Origin: Atherinomorus stipes
Taxonomy: Eukaryota; Chordata; Actinopteri; Atheriniformes; Atherinidae
Reading direction: 5' to 3'
NCBI GenBank assembly: GCA_023101725.1
Contig: JALJCO010007127.1
Coordinates: forward strand, 1 to 64,000
DNA length: 64,000 bases
Shown: positions 1 to 10,739 of the stretch, piece after piece
Layout of the letters: every line of letters begins with the position of its first letter
Position numbering within the stretch: position 1 is the first letter of the stretch
Notes under the pieces: generated by a model
Told to the model about the DNA's origin: nothing
Database searches by the model: none
Seen by the model: the letters and a program-made list of their open reading frames with translations, nothing else
Made by a program: the position numbers and the translations under genes

Positions 1-106
1 TTTATTTAAAGGAGCAATGAGTGAAAAGTCATTATTTTCACATTTAAGAAATTAAAAAATCTTTATGTACAGAACTAGACATGTATTTTCATCTGGAATA
101 TAGCAT

Positions 107-227
107 GACGTCACACAGCGCCTCCCTGTGTTGATCTCCAGCTCAGTGTTTACATTGCCGGTCCGGCCGCGCATGCATGTACGTCCATGTACGTGGACGC
201 GCACACGCACCTCCTTCCTTATAAACA
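107..227 (+). promoter_or_regulatory. Candidate promoter of the plus-strand unit: CRE palindrome plus TATA box
   Basis: A perfect CRE palindrome TGACGTCA (107-114) lies about 105 bp before a TATA-like TATAAACA (220-227), in a CpG-rich block. A start site near 250 would place the first donor (GTAGGT at 495) about 245 bp downstream. The layout is seen in the sequence; promoter activity is inferred. Confidence 0.4.
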
Positions 228-326
228 GCCACCACCAGGGCGGCGCAGTGACACGGAGTGAACAAGCAAATTGGCGGAGACTGAACCCAGCCGTTAGAAG
301 CGTTCAGCTGGAGACGAGCAGGAGCC

Positions 327-366
327 GATATTACCTCCACAGAAACGATATTACCTCCACAGAAAC
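327..366. repeat. Two tandem 20-bp units
   Basis: GATATTACCTCCACAGAAAC occurs twice back to back (327-346 and 347-366) in the putative first exon of the plus-strand unit. It is a perfect, recent duplication upstream of the ATG at 375. Confidence 0.85.
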
Positions 367-1084
367 AACCGTCTTTGCCCCCAAAAGTCGTCGGACAAGG
401 AAAGAGACAAAACAGGGATTATATTTCCAAGGCGGAGAGCACTGCGACAGAACAGGACTTCAGTTTGACTCAGAACTGCTCTTCTCCTGAACAGGTAGGT
501 AACAACATGATGTCAGATGTTTGTTTTTGTTCGTGTTGCAGTAATGTTAGGCACATGTTGCAATGTTTATTCAATACAGTGTAGTGTTACAGTCCTGGCG
601 TGGGTAACTGTCGGAGTTTGAACCGCAGTCGGTCACTCTTTACTGTTGTAATGTGAGTAGCAGGCAGTCCAGCTAACGCTAGCATGCTAGTAGATCGTGA
701 GGTTTCAACCTGGATCCGTCAGCACCTCTAGCAGAGTCAGCTGCGACCAGCTACGAGATCTTCGGCTATTCAGGCCTTTTTTCACCTTTTTGTTCCGGTG
801 TTTTTAAAATAAAAAGGTGAAATTTGATTTTGATAGCAACTTCAAGTGCTCAGATCTGATTACTCTAAATATTACACTGGGTTTACTGGGAGGCTGAACG
901 GAGGAAAGTGCTGACTGGAAGCTGCACCAGTTCTTCATAAAACTGTCCTGATGTGAAGGACAAAAGATTTTGTCATTTCATAAGTTCTCTGCATCTAACC
1001 TCATGAAGCTTGTTGCCAGCAAACCTGCTCCATCACTGATCATAGATCATACGTATATATGGTCTGTGATCATACAGTATATAT

Positions 1085-1189
1085 GATATGCTCATATTAT
1101 ACATAATCATATATAATCTTACATAGACCATATTATATATGGTCTATGTAAGATATTATATATGATTGTGTGTAATATGACTTATGATC
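1085..1189. repeat. AT-rich hairpin (inverted repeat)
   Basis: CTTACATAGACCATAT (1118-1133) is the exact reverse complement of 1137-1152, with a 3-nt loop. Pairing continues outward with a 2-nt bulge and a few mismatches to about 1085 and 1189. It lies in the first intron of the plus-strand unit and could be a small fold-back insertion or a structured intron segment. Confidence 0.8.
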
Positions 1190-1911
1190 ATGTTTTATTA
1201 CAAATGACAAACATCATATCTAACTGTATGCATCCCTTACAGATCACCTGACCTGGAGGTGAGCAGGGCCACGTTCTCATACATGCCAGCAGTGCTGCAG
1301 TTCTTCACCTCTGGTTTGAGGCCAGACTTCTTGCTGCTTTGGATCATAACTTTCATCTCCAGAGACCATCACCGATCAAAAGTTGGAGAGAAAGATGTGA
1401 GTGGTATTTTCTCACTATGGCATTTATAGTTCATTGTATAATTTTTTATTTTGTATACTAAAGAACAGAAACATTGCAGCCATAATGTTGTTTATAACTA
1501 ACTGAACCTCAAATGTATTTTTGAAATAACAGTTGTTTTTTGCCAAAATACAAGAGGCTCTACAAAGCACATGCCAGGCAGTGATGTATGCACTAAACTC
1601 CCAAAACTTCTGGATCTATCTGGGAACTGCAGACCAAGACTGTGGAGAAGAGACAGGCTTCAGGTGAGAGGAGCTGGTTAGAAGAACTCAGCACCTTGAC
1701 CCCAGAAGACCTGGCCCACTTCCACCCATTCCACCACGGCTGAACTGGCAAAGCAGCATCTCAGAAGAGGTGATTATAATTCTGGAGTTAGTTGCAAATC
1801 CATTTATTTTAATGCCTCTGACTAATTTCATTGTCTCACTGTACAGATGCTGTTTGAAGACAGAAACTGCTGCCTGGACCTTCATCACCTGTCAGATGAA
1901 AATGTCACAAA

Positions 1912-1917
1912 AATAAA
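1912..1917 (+). terminator. PolyA signal AATAAA of the plus-strand unit
   Basis: AATAAA follows the last putative exon (from 1847). In the 104-codon frame the stop TAA (1914-1916) lies inside this hexamer. Confidence 0.45.
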
Positions 1918-2453
1918 AATTATGTAAAATCACTGTATTGTAGTTTTACTTATCACTTAACTCTAATTCAAATTATAAAAATCTTGGAGCAAATAATTCA
2001 TCACGAAGATGACAAAACTACACTACTCACAAAAAGTTAAGAAAATTTGGCTTTTTGTATGATGTCAGAATTAATCTAAAATCCACTACAACCTTTCCAG
2101 GTGAACTGGATTGAACTTTCTCTAAACTTTTCAATGCACATGTACATTGTTCAATGGTTAAATATTTATTCTGCATCATTCTGTTCTCAAAAAAACTAAA
2201 ATTGAATATCCCTACTTTTTTGTAAGTAGTGTAAATGCTGAAAATCAGATTATAAAGATTTTTCTCAAACTCCTGTTGGCTTTGTAAGTTTCAAAAAAAA
2301 AAATATCAGTGTAATTGTTCCCACTATACTATATAGTTTAGCTCTTTACTGTGCTCTGCATGGAAACCTTTTGTCTAACAACAGCTTATAAAAGGAAGAA
2401 GGTTTTTATAATTTCACTTGAATGAAAATGATCCACACAATCATGTTAATCTG

Positions 2454-2459
2454 TTTATT
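2454..2459 (-). terminator. PolyA signal AATAAA of the minus-strand unit
   Basis: TTTATT on the plus strand gives AATAAA on the minus strand, downstream of the Cys-rich exon at 2520-2860. It faces the plus-strand signal at 1912, so the two units converge with about 540 bp between them. That gap (1933-2453) holds nothing else I can identify. Confidence 0.4.
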
Positions 2460-2610
2460 TACAAAAAAAGAACACTTGAATGTGAAGCTTTTACATATTT
2501 AAAATGTCTCAGTTGTGCAAGACTGAGCCTGAATTTCTTCATGACCAGATGATGCCGGCATGAGGTGCAGCATCAGAGCAGGAAAGGGACAAAGATGCTG
2601 GTTTGCTGCT

Positions 2611-2724
2611 CCTGACCACAGCACTTCCTGCATGTCTGTGGGCATTTCCCTGCAGTTTCATGGTGATCCTGACCACAGCACGTCCTGCACGTCTGTGGGC
2701 ATTTCCCTGCAGTTTCACGGTGCT
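2611..2724 (-). repeat. 57-bp tandem duplication encoding a Cys-rich 19-residue unit
   Basis: Units 2611-2667 and 2668-2724 are the same length and differ at only a few bases. Fifty-seven bases is 19 codons, so the repeat keeps frame. On the minus strand both units read ETAGKCPQTCR(T/K)CCGQ, with four cysteines conserved despite base changes. That fits former coding sequence. Confidence 0.75.
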
Positions 2725-3750
2725 CCTTGAACCCCTGCAGATGCTGGAGCACGATGACGACCCTGATGCACCATCACAGCATCAAAAACCAGTCCAGGCT
2801 GTCCCTCAGAGTCCCTGACCCAAACTCTCCTCTCATCCAGGGACAACTGCTGAAGCTGCCTCTGCAAAATATGTATAAAAATATTCTATAAATCATGTTT
2901 TAGCCACACCATGTTGACATTTGTAAAATTTAATCCAGACCGTTACAAAGAAGACGTCCTACATTGAGCCACTGTCCACCCTCGGTCAAGGCTAAACCTC
3001 GAGACTTTACCTCTTCCACTCGCGATTGCCAGCCTCAGCAGACAGGACGCTGGTGCCTGGCTTAGTAATCGGATAAGAATAAGATGTCATCTAGCGCCAG
3101 ATGAACGTGGTTTTGATAAAAACAAAAACAGTTCTCGGCTGAGTCCACATAACTGCAGAACCCACGTAGCTCACGTCTTTGCTCGTGTTTACAGAGCAGC
3201 GTTAGCAAACGCTGTGAGTGATTATTAGTTATGAATAGACTAAAATTAGACACTGAGTGGGTGTACAGACGTAACCCTCATTTTTAATCGGATAGTTGCA
3301 CTATCCACATCATAACTTTTCAAATAACTTGGGTTTTATTTCCATAAAAGTTATATACAGTCGTTATATTGCACATTTGTTACTGTGTACTGCTTGCCAA
3401 CACTATTAGCATCGTTTGATGCTAATTAAGAGGCGAAATCAACGCCGTGATAATTACTTACGGACTAAACTATAACCTTTAACTTGCCAAAATAAAATAA
3501 TATCGCTTTCAGCATTATAAAGTTAGCAGTTACTCACTTCGTCACTCGTCATCTTCCAAAACATCCGGCGTTTTGTTGTGATAATCTTCCTGTTTCGGCA
3601 GACATTCCTTTGCTGATTAGGAAAGAGTGAGGGTGAGGGTGGAGGGGGCGGGCGTAAGAGACTGTCAATCATGGCACACTTTGTTTTGGTCTCAGCACGG
3701 TGCTCACCAGCCCACCTAGCGGTGAAAAAAATCGCTTTTAGCTCCTTTAA

Positions 3751-4844
3751 AGCATGAGCCATAGTTGAGGTAGAAGTTATAATAACTGTGGCAGACGCTC
3801 CACTTCTGTCAAAGTGGTTATTTATGGAAGATTCAATTTGCTGTTAAAGCTTGCTACGCTTGCCAGTTATAGATTACGCTGCATATTTCACATGCTTCTT
3901 ATCACCGATGTCATCTTGTTTAGTACAAGTAAAACCTGTGTTCTCATCCTATTGAATGAAAGTCTAATTCAAACATGCAAAAAAAAAAAAAAAAAAAATC
4001 TGGTTATGAGTAATGTGGCCACTATGCTCTCATCCTATGCATGCGCACTCCTCCCATTTAACTCTACTGAGAGAAGGCGATTGGAAATAAACCACAGCAG
4101 GAGATCAAAATATGGTCTGAGCCAGATGCTTGGAGCTGGTCCTGTCAGTAGTGAAACCATCCCGGTGCTGCTCCGTCTCTGCTTTTTCTTTTGAAGTGAG
4201 GCTCATATCTTTGGCCCAAGGAGGAGTCCAGATGTTGGGCTGCATGCAAAGACTTGCACAGCAAAGATACTGACAGACAAAACAGCAGGAAGTGTAACTC
4301 TTGCTCGGTGCTGGGGGTCTTTGCCAATAGATGAAAAGATATAAGTAGTGAAGCAATCAGAAATATTAAATTGTTCTAACTTTTGAGTTTAAAGAAAAAA
4401 AACATGACAAACAAACAACATGGAGTTATTTCCTCTCATCTCATTTAATAATCCAATGAATGTGTTTATCTTTTCTTTGTCTATCTATACAACCATTACT
4501 CCATTTTTTTCTAAACTCAGTAAGTGGATTGTAAGGGGCATGCTAACAAAAGGCGGCCTTGTTTTGGGGTTAAGGTAAGAAAAGCCTAAATCTCTACAGT
4601 GACACCATGTTTGGCCACACAGATAATGTCATAATGCAAAGCTCATGTTTGATTTGTGACCTTGTGATTAGGTCAAAAATGAAATTTAAGATAATAAGTT
4701 AATAGCTAACAACTAATGAGAAATATAATATGAGACATGATGTGGTGTTTTTCAATTCAGGTGAAACTTGAAGAACATCCCCTCCCCGATAGTTTACTTG
4801 TTATGTAATATTATAAATTCTGTTGTTAGCTAGTAGTTTATGTA

Positions 4845-4883
<39 letters not shown>

Positions 4884-7423
4884 TATATATATATACACAT
4901 ATATATATATTTATATAAACAACATCAAAAACTTACACGTTGTCATGTATTAGCCTTAATCTTTTTGTGGTCAAGATATAGAATATCTTAAACTTTTGCA
5001 TCACTGCATTATGTGGTTAAAGGGCTGCATTTGCAACTACAGCCAGAAACTACAGTATCTCCATTTTCTTTCTGTCACTACATGATGGATGTGAAATCCA
5101 ACCAGGCATACATGCGTGGTTACAAGGTCTACAAGCTTATTTTTCACTGGCAAAATATAAATGGGAAAACATTTATTCTTAATCATGTTGAGAAGGAAGG
5201 AACTAGATTCTTTTGAGTGCTGCTCATAGGAAGTTAATTTGTGTAAATCGTTATGTACTAAAGCTGACTTTTACTGCATGGAAATACTACCTGTCTTTCT
5301 TATCTTTATTGATCTAATCTATTTGATTAGCAGTTTTGTAATAAGGCAACAGACTCATGACATAAGTAAAAAGAAAATCTACAGGTGAGGCTCCTCAGGC
5401 TGGAGCTGCTATATTAACAAACGGCCTTAAAAGTGCCCAAAGGAATGTTAGGGCAGAAGGTTAAAAATGTCACCGCCATTCTCTGTAAAGACAGCCTGAA
5501 CTTTTTTAGGACCCTCATAACCAGGACCTGCCTGTTGAGCTGGAGGAGCAACAATAAAACTGAAGATAACTGACTGCTGCAGTCGGCTTAAGCCAGTGGT
5601 AATATCTGTTTTGCTGCAGAATTGGGCACCGAAAAGAGCTCAGACCTGATTAGCTGGTCTGATTAACGCGCTGGCATTGCGCTTGAGACGGCGTGTAAAA
5701 TTCTGTCTGGCTTGACTCATTATCAGCAGTGATCAGTGGCAGGTCCATCAGAGCCTTCTGTCAGAGAGGCTTAACACCCCAACCCCCAACGACACTCGGG
5801 ATTAGACACAGCCTTGGCGCCACTCTGTGGACCACTTGTCCTCTCAGTTGGGGGGCTGCACCCCTAAAACCCAGCCTCTCTAACACATAACCCCAGTTAC
5901 GTAGCAGGTCAACGAATGGCCATCATTAACCTTGTGGTTCCTGTTTGTGTAACTGAAAGTAACTCTCCAAGTGTCACTTCATGCAGAGGTGGCAATTACT
6001 AACAGCACCTGCTCCTTTTCAGGGTCAGATAATTAAAGACAGATGTTTTCCTGCAGACCCGCTGAAACAGTATTTGATTGTTTGCTTGCAGATACAAGGA
6101 GAAATGTGCCCTGCAATAAAGAAGAGTGGAAATACATCCTTTGGTTATAAAAATTTTAGTATGCAGTACTTGAATCTGTGGTTTTTGTGGTACCCTGGTG
6201 ACTGCAGCGAATTTGAGTCAGATATCAACAAATGATCTTTCTTGAGTGTGGAGTTAAACGCAGGACAAATACTTCCCCAAGACTAACCCTGGTTCTTTTC
6301 TTCTATTCTCTTATCACGTTCAGGTCTCCTCCAGGGAGCTGATGCGCACCAGAGTCACTGTTATCTAGCTGACCTTGAATCTATGGAGAAAGAGAGTGGC
6401 AGGACCAAGAACCCACAGAGAAAGGTATGTAGGAGACTCGCCAAACATTGTAAAGCCTAAAAAAAAAGCCTCATGAGAAAATTTAGTTACTGTCATGATG
6501 TATTTATTAAGTGCAGTCATTTTTCTTTGCTTCATTTATATCAGTGTGTAATATATTTATGTTTATGTGTGTGTTTTTCATGCATGTTGTTGGAACTTAC
6601 TGTTCCAACAACCAAGACAAATTTCCCTTTGCAGACAATAAAGGCGCATTGTATTCTATGGTATCATTTCATATCATTTTGTATCGTCTGCTTTTGACAT
6701 TCTGTCTAACTTCGACTTCTTGGAAATGATCTTATCACTTTGTTGGCCTTTGTACACATTGTTCACACTAAAAACATTTTTCTCTTCTCTTGTAAGTAAT
6801 GTTTAATACAATCTGTTAAGAGAATTAACTGTTATCAAATGTTTCCGTTTACAAATTTTTGAGCAAAAAACATAACTAAATCATACCTAAAGAAAATAAA
6901 TAGTCTGTTGATAATGCTTTCATTTCCGTTCTTTAAATGCAGAAACGCCCTCTGTTTGTTGTTAAACTTTGTTCCTGCTGACCGCCACAAAATCTTCATC
7001 ACCAAGGCAGTCAGATAGAAAACTGCCCATCTGGTCAACTGAACTTTTGTACACAAAATATTACTGATGGTGCACAGACTTCCCAGGTGGAGATGATAAC
7101 AAAATATTGTAAGTTACGATGACCTAGTTATTTATAGGAATGAAGAATAAACAAAATGTATTGTTTTTATTTAATGGCTTATGAAATGTGTCCATTTGTG
7201 CCTGAAATCTTGGTTATTTCTTAAATACTATGAACTGCTGCAACAATTAACCTCCTAAAACCTGATCTCCCCCACACTGACAGCAGATGACCAATCTGTG
7301 ACAAAATGGCCTTTTTGGAGACTTTGTCTGAAATGTCTGTACTTAAACCTCTAACTTACTCAGAGTTGGCTTTTTCAGAGATAATGTTAAAACTGTACTA
7401 CGATTTGATAGAGTATTTAATAT
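3751..7423. other. Intron sequence without recognised genes
   Basis: This stretch is AT-rich and lies downstream of KIAA1217 exon 2 in the direction of transcription, so it is probably intron 2. It holds a poly-A run (about 3979-3998) and a TA microsatellite (4841-4920). Short open frames show no recognisable protein. Confidence 0.6.
4841..4920. repeat. TA-rich microsatellite
   Basis: About 80 bp of alternating TA with a few CA and GT interruptions. Confidence 0.9.
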
Positions 7424-8127
7424 TAGGGATGCACGATATTGGAATTTTGGTCGATATACGATATGCCAATATTTTAAAACTCATGTGGCCGATAACCGAT
7501 ATCAATACCGATATTAAAGCTGAAAAAAAGCAGTCATTGTAAATAGCAGTTTTACTATCTGTTTCCAATGCTTTGAAAAATAGGGGTGGGAAAAAAATAT
7601 CGGTACACTAAAATATCACAATATTTTCATATGTCGATATCAAATTGATATTTAAAAACATGGTATTGATCTATTTTACTTACAAAATCTTGTGAGATTT
7701 CATTGTTTTGTTACAATATCTCGTGATATTTTGTGAATTGTTGTGAGATTTTATAACAGAATGATGAATAATTGCGAGATTTCATTAGTAAAATAGATTG
7801 ATACCGCGTTTTTGAATGTCAATATGATATCAGCATATGAAAATATTGCAATATATTTGTGAATTCTCGCGAGATTTCGTAACAGAATGATGAAATATCG
7901 CGAGATTCCATTAGTAAAATAGATTGATATCGATATTTTTTCCCACCCCTAGTCTTTAGAAGTTTTAAAGCCTGTAAAAAAGAAATTTTGAAGAAGGTTT
8001 TTTTTTTTCACTTTAGCAGGCTGATTGGTTAAATATCAGTTAAATATCGGCGAGGTGGTCGATGTCCGATACTCAGTTTTAAGGCCAATATAGGCCAACA
8101 GGGGGCTGATTTTATTGTGCATCCCTA
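7424..8127. mobile_element. Non-autonomous hAT element, with a second MITE nested inside
   Basis: The ends are TAGGGATGCACGATA (7424-7438) and TATTGTGCATCCCTA (8113-8127), inverted with one mismatch. They are flanked by 8-bp target duplications TTTAATAT (7416-7423) and TTTAATAC (8128-8135), 7 of 8 identical. Eight-bp duplications with TAGGG ends fit hAT. The interior repeats GATATCGAT-like words and has no coding capacity. About 370 bp of the middle is a separate insertion. Confidence 0.8.
7581..7951. mobile_element. Fold-back MITE (copy A) nested in the hAT element
   Basis: The ends are TAGGGGTGGGAAAAAAATAT and its inverted partner finishing CCCACCCCTA. Long inverted arms include ATATTTTCATATG against CATATGAAAATAT, and the core carries repeated (T)CTCG(C/T)GAGATTTC words. 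Flanks CTTTGAAAA and CTTTAGAAG may be a worn 8-bp target duplication. Copies B (54134-54438) and C (52448-52570) are related. Confidence 0.75.
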
Positions 8128-8611
8128 TTTAATACCATTCCAAAGGATATTCATATTCATCCTGGAAACATTTTTCCATTTGTGCTTTGTGTCAACTTCC
8201 TTTTTTCCCACCAGTTAATACCATACTGATATTCACACATCTTACCAAATCTCCCCTAACTATGACCCCCCAAAGTATTCAAAAAGACCTTGCGGTTGCA
8301 GAGACATAGCAGAGGCCTTAAAAATAGGCACAGGGCTCAAAGGGTTAACTGTCAAGCATCTTAGAAGCTAAAACTGACAGTTGCAAATACAAAACATAGA
8401 CTATACAGACTTGAAACTGATTCAAATGCCATTTTAGCAGGGAATGTGTCACAAGGTATTTAAAAACTGACAGCATTTATTATGTCGCAAGTGACTTAAA
8501 AAGTCTGGTCTGCAGACTTGAGTGAACTAGCAGACACAAGAGATTGAACAAAGCTTTGCAACACTGAACCCCTCCATGCCCAGGGAGATGGAGTGGTATG
8601 CTGAAATAATA

Positions 8612-8612
<1 letters not shown>

Positions 8613-8651
<39 letters not shown>
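8613..8651. repeat. TA microsatellite
   Basis: About 19 uninterrupted TA units. Confidence 0.9.
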
Positions 8652-8653
<2 letters not shown>

Positions 8654-9040
8654 TATATAGATAGTGGTCCAGTCTGTTTAGTGCACCTAAAATCCCACCT
8701 GAAACACCACATACTATAAAAGAACTACAACATGAGCACCTGTCAAACAGAAAATCCAATCTTGATTCTTTGCCACAATCAGTGTTCTCATCAGCCAGTC
8801 AATTATTGCAGCTTAAAGGTGACAGACCTGTCTGTCACTTTGTTGTCGGCTCCCCACAGCTGCAGACAGCTGCCCTAACATGGCCGCTCCACTCCACAGA
8901 GAAACCCAGTCACAGCTCATCACACACACAGAAACTGACACAGGCGGAAGGAGGGAATTCAGAGTGTGCGTGCGTGTGTGTGTTTGTGCTCGGTCAAGCA
9001 GTTCAGTTTGTCCTAGTCATAGCCCCGAGCCAAAGACAAA

Positions 9041-9042
9041 GA

Positions 9043-9076
<34 letters not shown>
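9041..9076. repeat. GA microsatellite
   Basis: A run of GA units with one interruption near its start. Confidence 0.9.
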
Positions 9077-9079
<3 letters not shown>

Positions 9080-10739
9080 GAGAGGATGGGTGGCAGGCAG
9101 TCCAGTGGGATGTTATCTCATCTCCCTTGGGTGGGATCCAGGGCTTTGAAGGCCTGATGAGGAGTGGAGGAAATTAAACCACTTGCTTTTGTTGTGGGTT
9201 TGATGATCAGGAGAAGAAATGAGAACGGTATCTAAGACAGTATAAGTCAGCGAGTTTATATGTGAGTAGTTGTGCGGTCAACCAGAAGGTAGTGAGGTCA
9301 CCCACTTTTCAGACTATTGTGATGCTATCTTCCCAACCTCCGCCTGACCTTGATGTATCCCCGCCTTTGTAACTCAAACCCCATGAGATATTTCCTTCTC
9401 ACCTCTGAAGCATGCACTGCCACTGATGCTGTCTTTCCTGTATGACAGGCATATTTACATGTGTGTGAGAACTGCACTCAATCTCCCCCTCTCTCACAAA
9501 CAGAGACTAAGTTTGTGGCTGTATTTCATTTATCTCAAAACTGAATAATTAGATCTCCTCTGGGCACCTAATGTCAAACAGTGCAATAAACTGGTTTCAT
9601 ATTCTGCTGCTTCTGTCTGCAGTTTATGGTTGCATTCCTCTTGACGCCTGAAATGTGATTATGCCAAGCATGATTTTCAATCAACTTTTTATTACATCCA
9701 TCAGTAGTGGATTCACTTGCCAGAGATTCATGCTCCAGCCGGCCTGCTTTAAGACATCATCTTGTATCTTCTTCTTTCTTAACAATAATAAATTCAAGAC
9801 CCATCACCGCTCTCACACATCTGAGTAACATGAGCAGTTGAATTCCTAAATCAGTTACAAGTGTCAAGTTTAACAAACTGAACATCAGCCCAAACAGCTA
9901 AAAAAAAAAAAAGAACATGAAAGGATACAAAACTTTTTTCCTGCCCCTGCCACTCCCCGTTGCTATAAGAACATTAAAACACTGTCAGATTTTTTTCAGT
10001 GGCTTGTGAAAACAGCTGGTTTCTATGTTAATTCTTAATGTATATTCTTAAATCTACAAAGCAAATCCACCAATCCTAAGACAAGCTCACATCTTGAGTC
10101 CATAGGAAGTTACACGTTTGATTATAAGCCAAGAATTTGATGAAAATGCAAAGGGGGAAAAAAACTGACTGCACCAGGAGCTAATAAATTTAGCTTGGAA
10201 GAAACTATTACAACTCTTCAGCTAGGTCAGAAGTTTGTTTTAAATCCTCCCCTTTGGTGGCAGCTTTCGTAAGATTCGTGCAGTAACTAATGCGCAAGTA
10301 AATATTTATTACTAATATTCATGCCTTAGCTATTTCTACATCAAAACATGAAGGCGATACAACTGTATTTTTGTGGTTATAGCCTAATTTCAAGGGCACT
10401 GTCCGGGAGATGCAGGTGATTGCACTCTAGATGTTTTCCTATCAGAAAAGGCGTCGATCTAACAAATTATCAATCAAGTGAATACATCAGCTGCGATTGA
10501 ACACTTTTCCTCTGTGGTTATTTTGTTCCTTTTATACTCGCAATCCAAGCAGGATTCACGTCTTGGAAGTTTGCAGCACCTGACAGCTGAGCGCTGCGGT
10601 GGAAAAACTTCAACACGTATTTCTCTCTCTTTCAAAAGCAATGATCCACGCATCCTGCAGTCTGGAGCTTACAATGAACGATGTTGTTTTAAATGACTTA
10701 GAAATGCATTCCAGGGCATAATACCACATATACTCTTTC

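Larger units (their letters stand above)
250..1932 (+). pseudogene. Spliced-looking transposase relic (Kolobok-like N and C ends)
   Basis: Four exons with canonical borders can be drawn: about 250-494 (donor GTAGGT), 1243-1396 (acceptor CTTACAG, donor GTGAGT), 1533-1663 (donor GTGAGA) and 1847 to the polyA signal at 1912. A frame opening at ATG 375 (MPPKVVGQGKRQ...) is phase-compatible with exon 2, but the strong acceptor at 1243 brings a stop two codons later. An alternative acceptor at 1267 (GAGCAG) keeps it open through all exons for 153 codons, ending TAA after 1925. Exon 2 in this frame encodes LWFEARLLAALDHNFHLQRP, reminiscent of the C-terminal segment of Kolobok transposases; the catalytic middle is missing. 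A second frame starting at ATG 1283 is also open over exons 2-4 (104 codons) and stops inside the AATAAA. I cannot tell which frame, if either, is translated. Confidence 0.4.
2454..3600 (-). pseudogene. Minus-strand spliced-looking unit with Cys-rich tandem repeat, unrecognised
   Basis: I do not recognise this gene. A short first exon would start ATG ACG AGT GAC GAA (3552-3538) and meet a GTGAGT donor. A second donor, GTAAAG, follows ...WQSRVEE near 3010. The next exon begins after a TTTTGCAG acceptor near 2861 and encodes RQLQQLSLDERRVWVRDSEG in the frame continuous with WQSRVEE, then stops at 2714-2716. Another frame of the same exon encodes two Cys-rich 19-residue units containing KCPQTCR.CCGQ and ends TGA near 2567. 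The Cys-rich part is thus out of frame with the start of the exon and preceded by a stop, which suggests a frameshifted relic. Its position, converging on the transposase relic, suggests a second ORF of the same element. Confidence 0.3.
6..3750. mobile_element. TTAA-bounded T2/Kolobok-like DNA transposon, internally deleted
   Basis: The left edge reads TTAAAGGAGC (6-15) and the right edge is its exact reverse complement, GCTCCTTTAA (3741-3750). A second subterminal match, TTTTCAC, lies inside each edge. TTAA target sites with ends of the form TTAAAGGRR are known for the T2/Kolobok superfamily; piggyBac also uses TTAA. Both edges are CpG-rich and each seems to start a transcription unit pointing inward. 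The plus unit ends at a polyA signal at 1912 and the minus unit at 2454. The plus unit holds a segment with LLAALDHNFHLQRP, which resembles from memory the C-terminal part of Kolobok transposases. No full-length transposase is present. The perfect inverted repeat is short, so two separate insertions remain possible. Confidence 0.5.
8136..10739. other. Intron sequence with two microsatellites
   Basis: No coding or RNA gene is recognised. It contains a TA microsatellite at 8613-8651 and a GA microsatellite at 9041-9076. CpG frequency starts to rise near 10,400. Confidence 0.55.
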
